Of a stretch of 64,000 nt of DNA, positions 33,498 to 44,553 are shown piece after piece (position 1 is the first letter of the stretch; each line of letters starts with the position of its first letter). The notes under the pieces were generated by a model. It searched no databases. It was not told the origin of the DNA and saw only the letters and a program-made list of their open reading frames with translations. Made by a program: the position numbers and the translations under genes. The stretch comes from Agrostemma githago (taxonomy: Eukaryota; Streptophyta; Magnoliopsida; Caryophyllales; Caryophyllaceae): the NCBI GenBank assembly GCA_958450325.1, contig OY288243.1:35082678-35146677 (forward strand), in the 5' to 3' direction.

Positions 33498-34872
33498 TGA
33501 CAGGGGTAGTCGTATCCCTAATCAAAGATACCCTAAGGTTCACTAACTAATGTAGATAATGAAGCAGGGGTCGAACCTCAAGGAGACGGGACTCAAATAC
33601 TTGCTCTAAGGTCTAGACTAAAGATTGCAGGTCACTGTTTTTCAGTTTGTTTTAAATGGACTAACAACTAACTGCTATAGGATAAATCAATAATAAAAAA
33701 AGGGTCTAGGGTCTCAGGTTCACAATGAATGTCAATCAGGTCAGGGAGTCAACTAACAGGTCAATAATCGAACTGTCTAAGGTGTAGGTCCAGTCGGTAC
33801 TACTACAAACTTTAGAACTAAACTTAACCTGCGGTCGCTAGAATTAAGCTAGTCTACCCAAAATGTCGTGACCTAATTAGTCCTTAACCCGGTCGGCGAA
33901 AAGTCCTAATTGTGATACTAACTAATTAATCCTGGCCAGTAATTAATCAATCAGAATTAAAACAACATTCAGGCGACAGTTCATATGATCAGAGACAGGT
34001 CAATTTTCTATAACCCAATTAACACCCATCGATCCCCTCAAACCCTAGATAGAATTTAGCTACTCATAATAATCGTAAATAAACTAACGGAATGCAAATT
34101 GCAATTAACCATGATGGATGCGAATCAAATCAAACTACGAGACTGAAATCAGATAACTACGAAAACTAAGGGTGAATTAAAACAAGAATTAAACTAGGGA
34201 ATTAAAACAAGAATTAAACCAGAGAAAAGAAATTAAAATTAAAATCAAAATTTAAGTAGCGATACCGAAGAAATTGAGATCTGAAAAGGAAGAACTGAAT
34301 ACGATGAATCTTGTGAAGGAAAAGCGGAATGAACGTAACTTCTATTCTAGCCAAAACTAACGTAATGTTTTTCTGTGATCTAAATCAAAAGTCAAAAGTC
34401 CAAAAAGTCAAAAATCTGACAATCCTCCTCCAACTGATTTAAAAGAATTCAGTTGGACTTACAAAGCAGGCCCAAAATTCTAAATAAAAGAAAACCCAAT
34501 TTGCGGCCTGAATGCGAGGCACTCGATCGAGTACATGCGTGCACTCGATCGAGTGGATTTGTGTCTGCATCTTCGTTTATTACGGAAATTGGCACTCGAT
34601 CGAGTGCTTAGCACCACTCGATCGAGTGGGTGCTGCTGAGCTTGCTTCTCGGCTTTCTTTTCGTTTTCTTCCTCGTCCTTCGTCCTCGTCTCGGTAATCT
34701 GGGCCATCACTCCTAAATATGTTCGAAATTGCACTTAACCTGCAAAATAGCACGAGAACCGACAGTATCGACTTTCTAATAGAAATCGACATTAAACATA
34801 TAATTATGGAAGAAGAAAAGCTTAAAAACGGTTGTCGGGGACAATAAAATACGATATAAAATGTGTTGATCA
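33498..34872 (-). mobile_element. 5' LTR of the Athila element
   Basis: As the 3' LTR, with a 7-bp duplication near 34388. Palindromes lie at 34521, 34543, 34594 and 34616 (steps 22 and 22, pairs 73 apart). I did not find a convincing TATA box next to them in the transcribed orientation. Confidence 0.95.
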
Positions 34873-34877
34873 TCAAG

Positions 34878-36407
34878 CTCCATAGGATACCCTAACCATT
34901 AGCGCCAGACATGGAAATCAGTTCCCGCATTATCAAACCTGCCCAATCGAAGTCCGAGTCATTTTTACTCGACTTCCCCCTTTCCTACCACATTATAATA
35001 CCTTACCCTCGAAGCCTTAGCTCCAGAAAATCGAGCTCCAGATGTTAAAACATCAAGCGACTTATGACCTAGCACCACATTTCCAAAAACATCCAAGCCA
35101 GTTACAAGCCCCAAACACGGGAACTCCACCTGCGGTCGGCATAGAACATGCCCAAATAGTTCACACCACCTCCGGGGGCTACCCCGGAGAACGCTCACAG
35201 TCACAGGATCAACATCCTAACTGTTCTAGCCCTTTGATTAAGACATCATTGGGAATGCACCTAGCCTACACCATCACTATGGCTAGTTACACGCAAAGCC
35301 CTAATACACTAGGCACCATAATATATCTTTCAATCCACTGAACTACGGCATGGTTTGATTTCACTACACGTGAATACGTAGACAGCCTTTCAACGAGGGC
35401 ACAACCACCCATACTGACACAAATGCAAAAAGCACCAACATTCCTGTCACGACACTGTCATGTTCTCAACAGTTAGCTTTGTCGTCCTGTGGGCTTCTCT
35501 TAGGCAGAAGTTCTTCATCCACTCACAAAATCCAAATATTTTCAAAAATCTAGGCACCTTTCTATAGTATGTCCTAGTACTCGGCTCAGTCAAAGACGAG
35601 AATCTGTCAGGATTTGAAGCAACACCCACTTTGGGAATGTACCCCAAAATCAAAAAAAAATCAACAGAGCACCAGACTATAACATTGCTGCTACTAAGTC
35701 CTGTCGTTACAGTCCCATTACTGACTACTGCAACCCCGTATAGCACATCCTTTCCATTTCGATGTTCGACCATCTTGCCACTTGCCTAGGCTACGGAATA
35801 AGCGCAACTTGAGAGTCTTGTCATCTTAGGTGGCCCACCCCCCTACCAGGTCACGGTCCAACCCTTAGAGAGTCTAAGTCGTGTCTGTCAATTCGTTCTG
35901 TCGCGTCCAGAGTCGAGTCTGCCGGTAGGCCCTTCTTTTCAAATTCTCATTTTAAAATTTGCAAAACTTAGCTATTTAAAAAAATCCTTTTCGACAAGGT
36001 TAAATTTCTGTCTGTTTAAGCTGCAAATTTCTTTTCTACCCCCTTTCCATTTTGAAAACCTATCTCCTAGCACGTGAGTTGTTTTCAGGACTTCGATTTC
36101 AAAATGAAGCAAAAATCATTTTCCCCAGCGCAAGTCAGTCTATAGATGCTAACTGCATTTCTTGTATGTTGTCTTGCTATTTGCTATGTTTGCTATTTCT
36201 GCATATATATCTAACATTTCAGGTAGCAGCTTGGCTTCCCAAAGGAACATCGAGTTTTTTTCATTCCCCAGCGTGAGTCGTGTTTCACCTAAGCTTTACA
36301 TGCAAAATTCTGTGTAACCATACAAAGCATGTACAACTCAGGCCTGCGCAACTCACTAACTCCCCAGCGAAAGGCCCAAAGGTGGCATTTCTCCTGAAGA
36401 AACACGG
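34878..36407 (+). other. Internal region of element B (second part), no gene
   Basis: It continues exactly the sequence interrupted by the Athila insertion: TTCAAG|CTCCATAGG is uninterrupted in element A near 15166. It follows the non-coding 3' region of A. No domain is visible. Confidence 0.75.
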
Positions 36408-36655
36408 GATGTGCCTACATATAGGTACACCCAGGGCTTCTTGGGCAAGCTCCCGCGCAATTTCCGAATCAGGATGTGTCTACAAACGGACACACCCAGG
36501 GCTTCTTAGGCAAGCTCCCACATAGTTCTGAGATGGGATGTGTCTGCAAACGGACACACCTAGGGCTTTTTAGGCAAGCTCCCGCGCAGCTCCAAGATGG
36601 GATGTATCCGCATACAGATACACCCAGGGCTTAAAAAAACAAGTCCCACGGAGCT
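36408..36655 (+). repeat. Four tandem units of 64-65 bp, each with a hairpin
   Basis: Units start at 36408, 36473, 36537 and 36601. Each has GATGTGTCTACAAACGGACA-like sequence whose TGTCC and GGACA halves pair, then ACCCAGGGCTTCTTAGGCAAG and CTCCCGCGCAG. Elements A and D have only one related unit, so the array expanded in B. Confidence 0.85.
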
Positions 36656-36829
36656 ATTCCCGACAACAGAACTCAGGTATGACTTCTATCTTATGGCTGG
36701 CGAGCCCTTTACGCGAGTATAATGGACTATAAACGACCCGATCGGAAGTCTGCCAGGTCTTAATCCTCGATTGGCCTGGTAGCTACTCTGACTTTTGCCT
36801 TGTCCAAGCCTCAGTCAGAGTGGGGGCTC

Positions 36830-37923
36830 TGTAGACACCCACATTTGGCTGCTAGGTGTCTATAGCAGTTTCCAAAAAACACCCGATGATGATCAGACGC
36901 GAACGTGCTTCTACGCGCTCGGATATGGGCTCAAAATCGTTAGTTTCTGGCTTGGGCTTTTTACGGAGTACAAATCTCACAAAACTAACCTCAAATTCAG
37001 GCCCAGCGGGTCATTTCCAATCAAATAAGCCTAATTTGGGTCAAAACCGACACCGAAAATAAAACCAACTTTTAGCGATCGGGTCAAACCCCGGTCAAAG
37101 CCATTTCCGAGAACACAAAACAGTCATGCAAATATCAAGAGTCCAACCCAAACACAAAATCTACAAAAATAGCTCATCCGCCTCATCCACTCGATCGAGT
37201 GTCAGCTCACTCGATCGAGTGGGTCTTCAACAGGCCCGCTGTCACCTTTGTGTTGGGCCACTTGATCGAGTCAACAGGGGCACTCGATCGAGTAACCCTA
37301 GACGGGGGTGGGGGAGAATTCCTATATATGCACCCCTTTGCATGCAACTAAACACAACCCTTCGAAACCCTAATCCTTACCCATCACAACTTTGCATACA
37401 AACTCTAGTATCTAGCACACCTACAAACCCTAAAACCACCATAACTCCATCTACAATCTCGATACTCCCGTGTCCAAGCCACAACTAGACGAGTTCTATA
37501 CCGAGAATACGAAGCATGTAGGTTGAGGGTGCATACAAACCCGATTTCTTCTCTTTCCTTTCTTCTCTTTTCTCGTCCCTCTTCGTCCGTCTTCCTCCTC
37601 TTTTTTTTGTTTTTTTACTTCTAATATCACTAACATTACTAGTATCAAAACATTAAAATACTCGCTGATTCGTGTCGAATACAAATGATGACGGAATAAC
37701 AAAATCCGAATACAAGGATCTCGCACCCGATGTGGCCGGTCGCTTATCCCGACACCCCGAGTATTTGATTGTTGAAGCGAGTCAACGTCAACAAGATTGT
37801 TTCTTCTCTTTATCGCGTCGTTAGTCTCGTTTTATTATTCGCATAATCGTCATCGTCATTAACATCGCATATTCATCGATTTCTAAAACTATTTCAAATC
37901 AAGCACGTTTAATTAAGTTAGGG
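36830..37923 (+). mobile_element. 3' LTR of element B, truncated
   Basis: It matches the 5' LTR from its first base to GTTAGGG at about 37923, where an unrelated inverted LTR arm begins. More than half of the LTR is missing, with no continuation found to the right. Confidence 0.85.
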
Positions 37924-38003
37924 GTCAGTAGTAATACGGACCCAGCTGCGTTGTCGGGTTATGGTAATTAGAGTTATACTAATAATCTAATTATGGTAAT
38001 TAG
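37922..38003. repeat. Left arm, outer part, of a long inverted LTR pair
   Basis: GGTCAGTAGTAATACGG onward is the reverse complement of 49221-49302. The arm is interrupted by element C at its target site ATTAG (37999-38003) and resumes at 48339. Confidence 0.85.
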
Positions 38004-38020
38004 TGTGGACATGACGTAGG
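38004..38020 (-). mobile_element. 17-bp remnant of the 3' LTR of element C
   Basis: TGTGGACATGACGTAGG on the plus strand equals the last bases of all Tat-type LTRs here, followed directly by the ATTAG duplication. The other 2.58 kb of the LTR and most of integrase are gone. Confidence 0.85.
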
Positions 38021-38685
38021 AGAAGAGCCCCCTGTGCCGTCTTTTTGTACAGTTGCCCGTCATCCGTACGGATGAACTGGGTGGCTAGCCTCCGTAAGGC
38101 TTTCTTGGCTCGACCTTCCGTCCCGGGAGGATACTCTCCGTTGGTCAGGTATGTTAACACGGCTTGGTACCATGGTTCGGGATCGGTTATCTCGATGTCT
38201 TCGATGTCATGGATGTATGCCGGCTCAGACCGTCTTTCGACACAAATGGGCATACTGGTCACGTGGTCGGGAATGTTCAGTAAAGACGCCAATTTTGAAA
38301 GTGCATCTGCAAACTGAAAGTGCATCTGCAAACTGATTTTCTTCCCGAGGCAGGTATAAGTATTCTACCTTTTGGAATTGTTTCTCGAGATCCCTTACTC
38401 GTGCCTGGTAGGCCACGAGATTAGCATTCCGAGTCTTCCATTTTTGGAGTGCTTGGTTAATGACCAAGGATGAGTCGCCATGTACCCGGAGATTTGTGAT
38501 CCCTAGGTTGGCGGCGGCTTGTAGCCCATAAATGCATGCTTCGTATTCTGCTGCATTATTGGTGACATCAAAGTCCAGTTTGATGGAGACGGGAGTATGC
38601 TCCCCTCTTGGTGAAATTAGGAGGATCCCGACTCCGAACCCTCGAAAATTAGATGCTCCATCGAAGTATAAATCCCATGTTTCAG
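38021..38685 (-). pseudogene. Tat pol 3' part: archaeal-type RNase H and integrase linker
   Basis: The aRNH domain on the minus strand, with YFDGAS, NNAAEYEA, HGDSSLVI and FADALS visible, then the linker that precedes the integrase zinc domain, ending where the LTR remnant begins. A hAT MITE interrupts the frame a few codons before YFDGAS. A 17-base duplication near 38299-38336 (AAAGTGCATCTGCAAACTG) also disturbs the frame. Integrase is absent. Compare the fragment at 1-583. Confidence 0.85.
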
Positions 38686-39150
38686 TAGGGGTGTGCAAAA
38701 TCCGGGTCGGACCGGAAAAATGGACCGGACCGGACCGGAATCTAGTGGACCGGATCCGGAATAAAAAATTCCAGTCCGGTCTCCGGGCCATCATTTTGGG
38801 CGATTCCGGGTTCCGGTCCGGTCCGGTCCTGACCCGGTTTTTTCCGATCCGGACCGGTTTGGACCGGAAAACCCGGAATTATGCTTATTTCTTAAAAATT
38901 CCGGTCTAACCGGTCCAAACCGGGCCAACCGGGCCAACCGGTCCAACCGGTCCGGAATTTTGGACCGGAATTCCAAAAAAAATTGAAAATTCCGGGCCAA
39001 CCGGTCCGGTCCAGGTCGGACCCGCTATTTTTCCGGGCCGGACCAGGGTCAATATTTTGGTTTCCGGTCCGGGTCCAGGGTCAAAAAAATTGACGATTCC
39101 GGATCCGGGTCCGGTCCGGGTCGGCCCGGTTGCACAGCCCTATGTTTCAG
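38678..39150. mobile_element. hAT-type MITE rich in GGACCGG, with 8-bp target duplication
   Basis: The element is 38686-39142 (457 bp). Its terminal inverted repeats are TAGGGGTGTGCA and TGCACAGCCCTA (one mismatch), flanked by TGTTTCAG on both sides (38678-38685 and 39143-39150). An 8-bp duplication with TAGGG ends is the hAT signature. The interior is a dense, degenerate array of GGACCGG/CCGGTCC words, so GC-rich and self-complementary that it should fold strongly. It has no coding capacity. Confidence 0.93.
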
Positions 39151-41676
39151 CATCAGTATGGAAGATATCTTCGTCTGGGAAGGACCAGGTGTCGGTGTGT
39201 CCTTCTTCGGATACCGGGCTATCGGCGAGGAATTCAGCCACTACCCGTCCCTTAATTGCCTTTAGCGGTACAAATTTCAGATCGAACTCTGCCAACATTT
39301 GAGTCCATCTTGAAATCCGGCCATTGAGGATGGGCTTTTCGAAGAGGTACTTGATCGGGTCCATCTTGGATAGAACATGGACCTCATAGCTAAGCATATA
39401 GTGTCGAAGCTTCTTAGTGGCCCAGACTAGAGCCAAACACGTCTTTTCGAGCATGGTATATTTGCACTCATACTCTAAAAACTTCTTACTGATGTAATAG
39501 ATGGCTCGTTCTTCGGAATCAACTGTCTGAGCCAGCATAGCCCCCATGGCTGTCTCGGTCGTTGTTAGGTATAACGACAGAGGCAAACCGGGTTGAGGTG
39601 GCATCAAAACTGGCGGAGCAGACAGAATTTCTTTGATCTTGTCGAAAGCAGCTTGGCACTTGTCATCCCATAGTATCTGTTCCCCTATTTTCAGTTTCTT
39701 GAAAATTGGTTCACACACCATGGTCAGCTTGGAAATGAATCGACTAATATACTGGACTTTCCCGAGAAATCCCCTTATTTCTTTTTCGGTTTTAGGAGCT
39801 TGCATCTCGGTAATGGCTTTGATTTTAGCTGGGTCGACCTCGATACCTCGTTGGCTAACGATATGACCCAGTAATTTGCCTGACGTTACCCCGAAACTGC
39901 ACTTTTGAGGGTTTAGCCTCATGTTGTATTTGCGCAATCGGGTGAAAAATTTCCTTAGGGCGGTGATGTGACCGTCCCGTTCTTTGGATTTGACGATCAT
40001 GTCGTCTACATAGACCTCTACCTCTTTATGCATCATGTCATGTAGTAGAGTGGTAGCGGTCCTTTGGTATGTGGCCCCGGCATTAATGAGACCAAACGGC
40101 ATGACGGTGTAGCAGTAAGTACCCCAAGGTGTAGTGAAGGTAGTCTTACTCATGTCTTCTTCCGCCATCTTGATTTGATTATATCCGGCATACCCGTCCA
40201 TGAATGATAGAAGGGCATGATCGGCCGTGTTATCCACCAGTATATCGATGTGTGGTAACGGAAAATCATCCTTCGGGCTTGCTTTGTTAAGGTCCCGAAA
40301 ATCTACGCATACCCGCACCTTACCATCCTTTTTAGGAACCGGCACGATGTTTGCGACCCAGTCCGGATATTCGGACACTTGTATGAAGCCGGCTTTGAAC
40401 TGTTTGTCGACTTCTTCCTTTACTTTGAGAGACCACTCGGGCCTCATTCGACGAAGCTTCTGCTTGACCGGTTTGCACCCGTCTTTGATAGATATGCGAT
40501 GCTCGGCTATTTCCCGGTCTATCCCTGGCATGTCCTTGTAGGACCATGCGAAGACATCTTTGAACTCTTGGTGGAGGTTTATGAACTGTTGTTTCTCCTC
40601 GGGATCTAAGGATAACCCTATCTTAAGTATCTGAGGCTCTAAGGTTGTTCCCACGTTTATGGACTCGGTCTCTTCAATTACCGGATTCCGGGATTCCCTT
40701 TGCTCTAGTTGCTCGATCAGATGGGGAGGTAAAGGTACCTGTTCGTCGGATTTCTCAATGTCATAGCATAAATCATTTTTGAAAGCAGAATTTAAAAGAG
40801 ACAAGTCGTAAGCAGAACGGTTGTTATTATTGATTGAAAACTTGGAAAACAGCTCAAAGAGAGCAGCCATCTGATCATTGGTCAGTGGCGGGATTGGTAA
40901 AGCACTCGGGACAGACCCCGAAGTGCTAGCAGCAGGAATGATAGAAGGGAGGGGGGTTACAGGAGTGACTCTAGCACCGACTTCTCTAGACTCGACCTCT
41001 GACTCTGACTCAGACCCCGACTCAGACTCGGACTCAGACTCAGGCATGTCTCCCTCTCCGGTGACCAGCTTGTAGATCCTTCCTTGACTGTCAGTCCACT
41101 TGACAGTCTTCCTCCAGGCCCTTTTCCCGTCTCGGAATCAACATCCGAGATCAGCTTGGTCGGGTCAAACCTGTTGCTGCGGAGAATCAGGTTGACCAGG
41201 TCTTCCTTTGGAGTCGGGGTTATGGTGTCTTCCCCGAAGAGCAGCCCCAGCGCGGGCTCCGTATCGTCTGCTCCACCGGACTGGATGAGGGCGAACACCT
41301 CATCCGGGATGTAGTTGCAATCCCGGGCCAAGTGGGTCCCGAGGTGCGTAGCATTGGGTTGGTATAGTCCAACCTGGACATCCCTGAATACGGGTGTGAC
41401 AAAGTAGTCAGACAACCGTGGGCTGTAAGGGCTCAAGTAGATACCCTTCATGATGTTGCAGGCCTTTTCGATTCCTGCTCGGACAACGTTGTCCGGAGTG
41501 ATGGCATAGCCAAGGCCGAAGTGAGAGTCTTCGTCCTTAAGGACCTCGATGATCTTCCCAGCTGGAAGGTCGGGTCGAGAGGTAGCCCCCGGAAGGTACC
41601 CTAGGTTCTGGAGCATCGTGTCAATGCTCGTGGTGAAGTAAGGCCTAAAGAGGTACTCTTCCTCGATCATCCCCAC
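39151..41676 (-). pseudogene. Tat Pol: linker, reverse transcriptase and RNase H, broken
   Basis: From 41676 to about 41120 the frame encodes the Tat-specific region between protease and RT. A one-base deletion in an A run near 41120 moves the rest to the next frame, starting with an acidic Ser/Glu repeat. RT landmarks are the VPVPKKDGKVRVCVDFRDLN block, SFMDGYAGYNQI and the catalytic YVDDMIVKS near 39990-40010. RNase H follows (CLALVWATKKLRHYM), then the acidic spacer before the aRNH. Sequence type and the dual RNase H place it in the Tat/Ogre branch. It cannot give a full polyprotein. Confidence 0.88.
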
Positions 41677-41691
41677 AAAATCGAACCCCTA

Positions 41692-42701
41692 GAGGTCCGC
41701 GCGGCCCGTGGCGTTACAGCTAGCCACGGTCATTGGGGTTGCCTCCAAAGTAACACTGTCGAGTAGAGGCATCTTGATCTTACGGTGGAGGGTGGAGGAC
41801 ATAGCTTTCACTGCGTGAATCCACGGCCTTCCTAGGAGCAAGTTGAATGATGAGGTGACATCGATCACCTGGAATTCAAGTTCCTTTTCTATCGGGCCCG
41901 TGATGATGGTCAGTTTTATGGCCCCAGCTACCGACTTTGGACTCCCATCAAAGGCTTGGATGGTTTGAGCAGTCGGGATATAGTCAGCCTCGGTAATGCC
42001 GAGGGTTTGGCGGTCCTTAGAGGAAGGACGTTCACAGCTGACCCGTCATCGACTAGGGTCATCGGGAGGTATTTTCCTCGGCAAATCACCGTGATGTAAA
42101 GGGCCAAGTTGTGGGAGGCCCCGAATGGCGGCAAGTCGGCTTCAGAGAAAGTGATCATTGGGCCTCCTTCTTTGGCCTTACCCTTTAGGTGGGGTAGGAC
42201 CGTGGCTACCATTTCGGCAGGGGTAGCCAAAGACTCGATCTTGACTTGATCGAGAGCCTTTGTAAGTGCTTCTCGATGTTCTTGAGAGCTAACGAGGAGT
42301 TGCCATATAGTGAGGTCAACTCGGGTTCTCTTCAGTTGCTTCACAATGGCCATTTCAACGGTCGGCTCTTCAGGGGCGACTTCCATCCCGAGTGGATCGG
42401 TGATGGTTGTCGGGATAGGGGTGTCCCTAGTGCTTGTGGCTAAGTAGGGACGACCAAGGTTGTTGCTGGCCAGGACTCGAGTTTTGGCCTCTCGAATCTG
42501 TTCAGGGGTGATGGGAACGGTTTCCCCTTTAGCGAGGTAGATATCATCCTCGTCATCAAACCAGATCCCGTTCACCTGCGGGATGAAGGGAGAGATAAGG
42601 TGAGAGCAGTCAATCACCTCCCCGGCAAAGATGGCATGGGAGCTGAAAGGGTTCTCCTTGTTGCTTGGCTTATCTCCGGGTAGCGGGATTTTTCCGCTTC
42701 C
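41692..42701 (-). pseudogene. Tat Gag C-terminus and aspartic protease, broken
   Basis: This continues gag on the left side of the Cassandra insertion. The protease active site appears as LVDDGSAVNVLPL near 42035-42070. A one-base deletion in an A run near 42010 shifts the frame shortly after it, and an in-frame TAG at 41689-41691 separates it from the downstream pol region. The protease would have cut Gag-Pol into mature parts. Confidence 0.82.
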
Positions 42702-42840
42702 AATTATGTAACACCCCGGCCCAATCCTAGGACCGGAAATGTTAACTGCGGTAGCCCGCCAGGCTTTGTACTGGTCCCACAGACCAACACGAGTCCTTTC
42801 CAGCACATTTTGTCCTCACTCGTGCGCATCCCGGAAACCG

Positions 42841-42891
42841 TCCCAGGAGGTCACCCATCCTAAGATTGCTCTCAGTCAAGCACGCTTAACT
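42841..42891 (-). promoter_or_regulatory. 5S-rRNA-like Pol III internal promoter in Cassandra LTR (copy 1)
   Basis: On the minus strand AGTTAAGCGTGC (A box) and GGATGGGTGACCTCCTGGGA (intermediate element and C box region) match the 5S rRNA gene promoter. The rest of the 5S sequence is only partly kept, so it is not a true 5S gene. Confidence 0.88.
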
Positions 42892-43264
42892 GCAGAGTTC
42901 TTATCATGGGCAAACCAGAAAAGAAAGTGCACTTTGTTGATATGAGTAGTACTTTCAATCCCTTTAAGCAAAGCTCATAAATAGGACATCTTCAATCAAT
43001 GTGGGGTGTTTCAATCACTCCCACTTGAAGAACGCAACGTCCTCGTTGCGCCTGGCAGCATAACCGCTGACCCAGAATCCACCCCCGCTAGGTGCCAAAT
43101 GCACGGTCGCAGGGTTGCTCTGATACCATTTGTAACACCCCGGCCCAATCCTAGGACCGGAAATGTTAACTGCGGTAGCCCGCCAGGCTTTGTACTGGTC
43201 CCACAGACCAACACGAGTCCTTTCCAGCACATTTTGTCCTCACTCGTGCGCATCCCGGAAACCT

Positions 43265-43315
43265 TCCCAGGAGGTCACCCATCCTAAGATTGCTCTCAGT
43301 CAAGCACGCTTAACT
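43265..43315 (-). promoter_or_regulatory. 5S-rRNA-like Pol III internal promoter in Cassandra LTR (copy 2)
   Basis: The same boxes as in the other LTR, 424 bp further right. The only LTR difference (G to T, just before the C box region) lies next to this block. Confidence 0.88.
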
Positions 43316-43442
43316 GCAGAGTTCTTATCATGGGCAAACCAGAAAAGAAAGTGCACTTTGTTGATATGAGTAGTACTTTCAATCCCTTTAAGCAAAGCTC
43401 ATAAATAGGACATCTTCAATCAATGTGGGGTGTTTCAAATTA

Positions 43443-44553
43443 GGTCCTGGATCAAGTGTTTCAGCTTCCAACACTTTTCGGTATCATGCCCATTGCCCCG
43501 GTGGTATTGGCAATAGGCCTGAGCATTGTAGTTCTTGGAGCGTCGCTCGACCGGAACTTCAGGAGTTGGGCCTATCGGTTGGATTAGGCCTTTGGAGGAT
43601 AGCCTTTGTAAGGCATAGGCATAGGTAGTACCTATATCGGTGAAGACCCGAGGTGGGGTGTTCTTCTTGGACGGGGCATCTAGTAGATTAACCGCGTCAA
43701 AAATGCTGCGAGCTGCAGCCTGGGGCTTAGTGGTGGAGGAAGAGGCTCCTTGGTACCCTTTGCTAGCGGCCTTAGTAAGGCTTTCTAGCCTCAGGTCGTT
43801 TTCGATCCTCATACCCATTTCAGTAAGGGTGGTGAAATTGGGTATGACAGCGTACCGGAGGTGAACCCGGTAGGAGGGGAGGAGGTTCTTGACAAAAGCC
43901 TCCACTAGAGTCTTCTCATTGGGCTTATCGACCAATTTCACGCTCTCGGCCCTCCAGCGTTGAAGGTATTTAGTGAAACCTTCTTTTGGTTCTTGGGCCA
44001 TGACCTCCAGAGATCGCATTGTGGTTTGGATCTCGGTGTTGTCAGCATAGTTCCGAGCGAACTCGGTAGCCACATCATCCCATGTAGGGTATTTTTTCGG
44101 GTCTAGCCTATAGTACCAGGCCCGTGGGTGCTTCTCAAGGGATGCAGCAAAGAGATTTTTGAACATGGTAGAATCCACTCCCTTGATGGCCATGAATTCC
44201 TTGAAGGCCCGCACATGTAGTAACGGGTCCTCAGTTCCCTCAAACATGGGCAAACCTGTGAGGTTCAGGTTTGCGGGTAGTTTGTCACTCAGCGGGTTGT
44301 ACTCTCGACTATTCTCCCGATGAATGTTGTTACTCCCAGCCAAATGGACTTGTTCCTCTAGTCGACGCACCGCGCTGACTAGTTCAGCTAGAGGCTCATT
44401 AGCCTCGACATTAGGAGCCCTTTGCTCCACCGTAGCTAGGCGAGCGACAATGGCCACTTGGCCAGCCCTCATTTCGGTCAGTTGGGCTTCGATATCGGTC
44501 TGCTTTGCGACCATGGCGTCCAAAGAGGTTTGCAGGCTGTTCAAAGTAGCCAT
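43443..44553 (-). pseudogene. gag: Tat-type Gag, interrupted by Cassandra
   Basis: Minus strand from ATG at 44553. The first 60 residues are a coiled-coil region; the Retrotrans_gag capsid core is at about 90-215 (WYYRLDPKKYPTWDDVA, FARNYADNTEIQTTMRSLE). A zinc knuckle of the form CX2HX4HX4C (CQYHRGNGHDTEKC) lies near residue 350, just before the insertion. The frame continues across the Cassandra element at 42701, so only the insertion breaks it here. It is homologous to the truncated gag of element A. Confidence 0.88.

Larger units (their letters stand above)
21907..34872 (-). mobile_element. Full-length Athila-lineage LTR retrotransposon
   Basis: 12,966 bp on the minus strand with LTRs at 33498-34872 (5', 1375 bp) and 21907-23274 (3', 1368 bp), TG...CA ends and the target duplication TCAAG (21902-21906, 34873-34877). 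The LTRs differ by one 7-bp duplication (GTCAAAA) and, by eye, two base changes, so it inserted very recently. Order: LTR, tRNA-Asp-type primer site, gag, pol, palindrome cassettes, 3' (env-like) ORF, long untranslated region, polypurine tract, LTR. This is the Athila arrangement. Gag and pol are intact; the 3' ORF has one stop. It lies inside element B. Confidence 0.95.
7157..37923 (+). mobile_element. Element B: non-autonomous Tat-type LTR element, opened by two nested insertions
   Basis: B runs from its 5' LTR (7157) to a truncated 3' LTR (ends about 37923). Its own sequence is 7157-9680, 19159-21906 and 34878-37923, about 8.3 kb; the rest is element A and an Athila element. It has a primer site (19173-19190) and a polypurine tract (36819-36829) but no gag or pol: where A has gag, B passes directly from leader to 3' region. 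It is therefore a large coding-free derivative. The LTR copies (7157-8259 against 36830-37923) differ at roughly twenty-odd sites by eye, more than the LTR pairs of the elements inserted in it. Confidence 0.8.
42707..43437 (-). mobile_element. Cassandra TRIM element with 5S-rRNA-derived LTRs
   Basis: 731 bp: two 307-bp LTRs (42707-43013 and 43131-43437) that differ at one base by eye, a 117-bp interior, and the target duplication AATTA (42702-42706, 43438-43442). On the minus strand the LTRs read TGAAACACCCC to GGGGTGTTACA, and the primer site TGGTATCAGAGCAACC (43113-43128, initiator tRNA-Met) follows the 5' LTR by two bases. It has no coding capacity. Each LTR contains a stretch homologous to 5S rRNA, the hallmark of Cassandra. 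It interrupts gag of element C. Confidence 0.95.

Noticed and set aside
42820..42950. A genuine 5S rRNA gene
   Set aside because: Only part of the 5S sequence is kept, it lies inside duplicated 307-bp LTRs with a target duplication, and the arrangement is that of Cassandra.
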